Below are positions 60,755-64,000 of a stretch of 64,000 nt of DNA, in pieces. The position numbers and the translations under genes were made by a program. The stretch's first letter is position 1, and each line of letters starts with the position of its first letter. Source of the DNA: Arthrobacter sp. SX1312 (GTDB lineage: Bacteria; Actinomycetota; Actinomycetes; Actinomycetales; Micrococcaceae). Below the pieces are notes generated by a model. That model searched no databases. It was given only the letters and a program-made list of their open reading frames with translations, and was not told where the DNA came from. The stretch spans positions 496,001 through 560,000 of the forward strand of contig NZ_PJIM01000003.1 of assembly GCF_002929295.1 (NCBI RefSeq), read 5' to 3'.

Positions 60755-61602
60755 GCATCCAACCCTTCCAGTTCGCCGGGTCCACCGCCGTCGTCACCGG
60801 CGCGGCCGCGGGCATGGGCGAGCACCTCGCCCATGGCCTCGCCGAGCGCGGCAGCACCCTGCTGCTCGTGGACCGGGACACGGACCGGCTCGACGCCGTC
60901 GCCGCGTCGATCCGCGCCACCCACCCGGGCAGCAGCGTCACGACCTTCACCGCCGACCTCGGGGACCGCGACGCCGTCGAGCGCGTGGCGACAGACCTCC
61001 TTGCCGCGACCGACCGCGTGGACCTGCTCGTCAACAACGCCGGCGTAGCCCTCGCAGGCCGCTTCGACCAGATCAGCATGGACGACTTCGACTGGGTCAT
61101 GGCCATCAACTTCACCGCCCCGGTCCTGCTCACGCACCGGCTGCTCCCGCGGATCGCGCCCGGCGGGCACATCCTGAACGTCTCGAGCCTGTTCGGCCTC
61201 GTGGGACCGAAGGGCCAGACCGCCTACTCCGCCAGCAAGTTCGCGCTGCGCGGCTTCACGGAAGCACTCCGCAACGAGCTGCTCCCCCGCGGGATCGGCA
61301 CCACCACCGTGCACCCCGGCGGCATCCGGACGAACATCGCCCTCAACGCGCGGATCGGCGGGGACCTCAGCGACCGCGACGTGAAACACGCGAAGGAGGA
61401 CTTCGACAAGCTCCTCACCTTCCCCGCGGACCGCGCCGCCGAGCTCATGCTCGAGGCGGTCAAGGCGCGCAAGGCCCGCCTGCTGATCGGGCTCAGCGCG
61501 AAACTGCCCGACGTCGTCGCCCGTGTGGCGCCCATGTCCTTCGGCACCCTCGAGCGCCGCGCCACGAGCCTCGCCCGCCTCGCGGGCAAGGTGCGCCGAT
61601 GA
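60751..61602 (+). CDS. SDR-family oxidoreductase (MymA-operon type)
   Basis: A 283-residue SDR: VVTGAAAGMGEHLA (11-24), VNNAGVALAGRFD, LNVSSLFGLVGPKGQTAYSASKFALRG (by position 143-169; Ser, Tyr and Lys catalytic). C-terminal extension past 240 (AVKARKARLLIGLSAKLPDVVAR) is typical of the Rv3085 (SadH)-like group. GTG 60751 overlaps the monooxygenase stop (GTGA). Likely oxidises the alcohol to the ketone used by the monooxygenase or acts on its products. Confidence 0.92.
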   Translation: MSIQPFQFAGSTAVVTGAAAGMGEHLAHGLAERGSTLLLVDRDTDRLDAVAASIRATHPGSSVTTFTADLGDRDAVERVATDLLAATDRVDLLVNNAGVALAGRFDQISMDDFDWVMAINFTAPVLLTHRLLPRIAPGGHILNVSSLFGLVGPKGQTAYSASKFALRGFTEALRNELLPRGIGTTTVHPGGIRTNIALNARIGGDLSDRDVKHAKEDFDKLLTFPADRAAELMLEAVKARKARLLIGLSAKLPDVVARVAPMSFGTLERRATSLARLAGKVRR

Positions 61603-62519
61603 GCGCCGTCCGGCCCGGCGCCGGACCGTCGACCGGGACCTCCACAGCAGAGACCTCCACAGCAGGGGGCGACGACGGCTATCTGCGGGTGGACGGCGTC
61701 CGAGTCCGCTATCGCGACGCGGGCGCACGGGACAGGCCTCCCGTCCTGCTGCTCCACGGGATCGGCCGCAGCCTCGAGGACTGGGAGGGGCTCTACGCGC
61801 GCCTCGCCCCGGACCACCGGGTGATCAGCGTGGATCTGCCCGGCTTCGGCCTGTCCGAGCGCACGGCAGGCCGGTACTCGATGGAGTCGATCGCCCGCTT
61901 CGTGATCGCGGCGCTCGACGTCCTCGGGGAACACCGGCCGCTGCACGTGGTGGGCAATTCGCTGGGCGGTGCGATCGCCATGAAGATCAGCGCCCTCGAG
62001 CCGCAGCGGGTGCGGAGCCTGGTGCTCGTGAACAGTGCCGGGTTCGGCCAGGAGGTGACGATCGCGCTGCGCCTGCTCGCCGTCCGCCCCCTCGGCCGGC
62101 GCCTCATGAAGGACAAGTCCCGCAAGGCCGCCTACCGGACGGAGCGCGCCCTGTTCTACGACAAGCGGTTCGTCACGGAGGAGCGGCTCGACCATGCGCA
62201 GGAGGTGGGCCGGAACCCCGTGTACGACGACGTGCTGCTCGCCGTCGCCCGGCACCTCGGCACCGTCCGCGGCGTCCGCCGTCGCTGGCGGACGGAGCTC
62301 CTCCGTACGGTCGCCGCACAGCACAAGCCCACCCTCGTGGTGTGGGGCGACGAGGACCGCATCCTGCCGGCGTCGCATCTCGAGCACGCCCGGACCGTGT
62401 TCCCGCACGCCGAGGTCCACCTGTTCGAGAAGTGCGGGCACATGCCCCAGATCGAGCGGGAGGACGAGTTCGACGCCCTCGTCCGGCAGTTCGTGAACGG
62501 GATCGAGGCGCAGGAGTAG
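61599..62519 (+). CDS. alpha/beta hydrolase (lipase/esterase)
   Basis: A 306-residue hydrolase: LLLHGIGRSLEDW (50-62), nucleophile Ser121 in VVGNSLGGAIA, acid in WGDEDRILPA, His in CGHMPQIE. A 25-residue Ser/Thr/Gly-rich start contains a tandem of ACCTCCACAGCAG. No signal peptide. Overlaps the SDR by 4 bases; third gene of the operon, functionally parallel to LipR in the mymA locus. Confidence 0.92.
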   Translation: MSAVRPGAGPSTGTSTAETSTAGGDDGYLRVDGVRVRYRDAGARDRPPVLLLHGIGRSLEDWEGLYARLAPDHRVISVDLPGFGLSERTAGRYSMESIARFVIAALDVLGEHRPLHVVGNSLGGAIAMKISALEPQRVRSLVLVNSAGFGQEVTIALRLLAVRPLGRRLMKDKSRKAAYRTERALFYDKRFVTEERLDHAQEVGRNPVYDDVLLAVARHLGTVRGVRRRWRTELLRTVAAQHKPTLVVWGDEDRILPASHLEHARTVFPHAEVHLFEKCGHMPQIEREDEFDALVRQFVNGIEAQE

Positions 62520-62686
62520 CGCGACCCGGCACCCTCCGCGTGATCCCTGATCATGCCCACCCGGCGCCCTCGCCCGGTGAACATGGTCGAACATTCCCAC
62601 CCTGCGGACCCGGGCATGGGGACGAACGGCCCGGCGCCCGGCATGAGCGCCCTTCCCGCGACGTGGACCGCGTGGTGGAATGGCGC

Positions 62687-63250
62687 ATGACGCGCGTCAT
62701 CTTCTACACCGCCACCACCCTCAACGGCTTCATCGCGGACGAGCACAACTCGCTGGAGTGGCTCTTCGCCGTCGAACCCCCGCCCCCGGAGGAGTACGAG
62801 CGCTTCTTCGACAGCGTGGGCGTGCTGGTGGAGGGCTCGACGACGTACGAGTGGGTGCTGGCCTTCGAGCGGCTGCTGGAGGAGCCGTCCAAGTGGGGTT
62901 CGCTCTACGGCGACCGGCCCACCTTCGTCTTCACCACCAGGGAACTGCCTGTCCCGGAGGGCGCGGACGTACGCCTGGTGTCCGGAGACGTCCGGCCGGT
63001 GTTCGGGCAGGTGAGCGACGCGGCAGGACCGCGGGACATCTGGGTGGTCGGCGGGGGCGACCTCGCGGGGCAGTTCCTCGCCGCGGGCCTGCTCGACGAG
63101 ATCCGGATCGCCGTCGCACCCGTCGCGCTGGCGGGAGGAGCGCCGCTCCTGCCCCTCCGCGTCGAACCCGACCGGCTGACGCTGCGGTCCGTCGAGCAGC
63201 AGGGGCAGTTCGCCGTCCTGACCTACGACGTCGCGGCCGGGGACCGCTAG
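62687..63250 (+). CDS. dihydrofolate reductase-fold protein (RibD C-terminal domain)
   Basis: A 187-residue protein of the RibD-C/YyaP family: VIFYTATTLNGFIADEHNSLEWLF at the start, VGVLVEGSTTYEW, and the cofactor loop IWVVGGGDLAGQFLAAGLLDE near 120-140. This family reduces pterin- or pyrimidine-like substrates, often unknown. No ribosome site before ATG 62687; an in-frame GTG at 62675 is possible. Lies 167 bases after the mymA-like operon. Confidence 0.88.
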   Translation: MTRVIFYTATTLNGFIADEHNSLEWLFAVEPPPPEEYERFFDSVGVLVEGSTTYEWVLAFERLLEEPSKWGSLYGDRPTFVFTTRELPVPEGADVRLVSGDVRPVFGQVSDAAGPRDIWVVGGGDLAGQFLAAGLLDEIRIAVAPVALAGGAPLLPLRVEPDRLTLRSVEQQGQFAVLTYDVAAGDR

Positions 63251-63286
63251 GCCGCCGTCGCTCAGCGGCGATTGCGCCACGCTGCG

Positions 63287-64000
63287 TCAGCCCTGGTCGG
63301 CACCCGGGACGTAGGTCTGCTGCCAGCGCCCGAGTTCCTCGAAGAACTGCGCACGGGCCGGCTCCGGCGAGAGCGCGAGGTCGTGGATGCCGCCCGCGAT
63401 GCGCACGAGGGTGACGAGACGGCCGAGCTTCGGTGCCCGACCGGCGATGTGCGCGACGTCGAGCACGACGTCGGTCGACGAGATGCGCGTGGGCTCCTTC
63501 ACGGGATTCGAGGTGGCGTCCGAGCACGCGACGAACACCGGGCAGTCGATCGCGAGCCCACGGTTCAGTTCCGCGTGCCCGCGGCGGATGGCCCGCAGCC
63601 AGCCGGCGACGACGGGGAAGCCGCCGTGAGGCTTCCACGCGAGGTCGTACTCCCACTCCCCGCCCGACTCCCGGTGCAGGTACCGGCCGTAGCCGGAGCC
63701 GAGCTTCCCGACGACGGCACGCGGCCTGAGCGTCCCGAGGCGGTGCACGGCCGCGGTGCCGAGGGTCCGCTGGAACAGGCTCGCGTTGAGGTCGAACCAG
63801 GGGCTGTTGAGGACGAGGCCGTCCACGATCCCCTGCCCGTGACGGCGGTGCGTCCACAGGGACGTGACCAGGCCGCCCGTCGAATGGCCCATGACCACGA
63901 GGACGTCGTGCCCCTCCTCCTCGCGGATGATGCGTGAGGCCTCATCGAGTTCCTCGTCGTACGCGTCCAGCGACGTGATGTAGTTCGGCGTCTGGTGCTC
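63287..64000 (-). CDS. alpha/beta hydrolase (lysophospholipase-like), 5' end cut by window
   Basis: The frame runs open to the window end, giving 237 C-terminal residues. Nucleophile elbow MGHSTGGLV at about residues 36-44 of the visible part; a His in GGIHDLALSPEP near the end. SPWFDLN and YDLAWKPHGGFPV fit serine aminopeptidase S33/lysophospholipase relatives. The N-terminal part and start lie outside. Confidence 0.82.
   Translation of the reverse strand, partial: EHQTPNYITSLDAYDEELDEASRIIREEEGHDVLVVMGHSTGGLVTSLWTHRRHGQGIVDGLVLNSPWFDLNASLFQRTLGTAAVHRLGTLRPRAVVGKLGSGYGRYLHRESGGEWEYDLAWKPHGGFPVVAGWLRAIRRGHAELNRGLAIDCPVFVACSDATSNPVKEPTRISSTDVVLDVAHIAGRAPKLGRLVTLVRIAGGIHDLALSPEPARAQFFEELGRWQQTYVPGADQG

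Overview
The window is high-GC (near 70 percent by eye), densely coded DNA with strong G/C preference at third codon positions, frequent GTG starts, ATGA/GTGA stop-start overlaps and several probable leaderless genes. Gene content (LuxR- and SARP-type TPR regulators, DUF222-HNH protein, NCS1 permease, DUF6325/SHOCT pair, VirS/MymA-like locus, PucR next to a LamB/KipI/KipA cluster) points to an actinobacterium, most likely Micrococcaceae (Arthrobacter-like). The assignment is an inference from recognised families. I see no tRNA, rRNA, CRISPR array, insertion sequence, phage gene or replication origin.

Layout. 1-4.0 kb: 3' end of an alpha/beta hydrolase, a SemiSWEET-like protein, a LuxR regulator and a methyltransferase. 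4.0-13.2 kb: a nitrogen-scavenging neighbourhood with a MetX-like acyltransferase/hydrolase, a type III glutamine synthetase, a TetR regulator, an ammonium transporter, a second TetR, a zinc alcohol dehydrogenase, an NCS1 permease with a tiny coupled membrane protein, and a nitrilase-family amidase. 13.2-16.8 kb: a lower-quality stretch with decayed coding remnants, a glycosyltransferase, an unknown protein, a NIPSNAP protein and a TfoX-N protein behind a 30-codon coupled ORF. 16.9-22.4 kb: a SARP regulator and methyltransferase, a Rieske/DUF2231 protein, a DoxX-like protein and an X25/CBM-like protein that seems to start at ATC.

22.4-34.4 kb is the metabolic core. A PucR regulator faces a five-gene operon for biotin-dependent amide/lactam carboxylation (PxpA-like, biotin carrier, biotin carboxylase, KipI-like, KipA-like). 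A LacI regulator faces a second five-gene operon (asparaginase, HpPgdA/imidase-like deacetylase, MFS transporter, two SDRs) with two LacI-type operators in the gap. Together these look like a system for importing cyclic amides or imides, opening the ring and releasing ammonia.

34.4-43.9 kb: a membrane-anchored zincin, an HbpS-like protein, a DUF222-HNH protein with an SOS-like box and a 9-bp minisatellite behind it, an NmrA-like oxidoreductase, an LLM flavin monooxygenase, an ArsR-type regulator with nested operator dyads and a coupled 72-aa ORF, an SDR and a small GNAT. 43.9-51.3 kb: three regulator-target sets, namely TetR/haloperoxidase with two 16-bp operators, an SQR-like flavoprotein with a class I amidotransferase and a VIT-family transporter, and MarR/DHA2 efflux with palindromic operators. 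51.4-58 kb: an FdhF/YdeP molybdoenzyme, a SHOCT-DUF6325-SHOCT operon, a membrane protein, an MFS transporter and DUF6457. 58-64 kb: a VirS-like AraC regulator divergent from a MymA/EthA-type monooxygenase, SDR and hydrolase operon, then a RibD-C reductase and a hydrolase cut by the window end.
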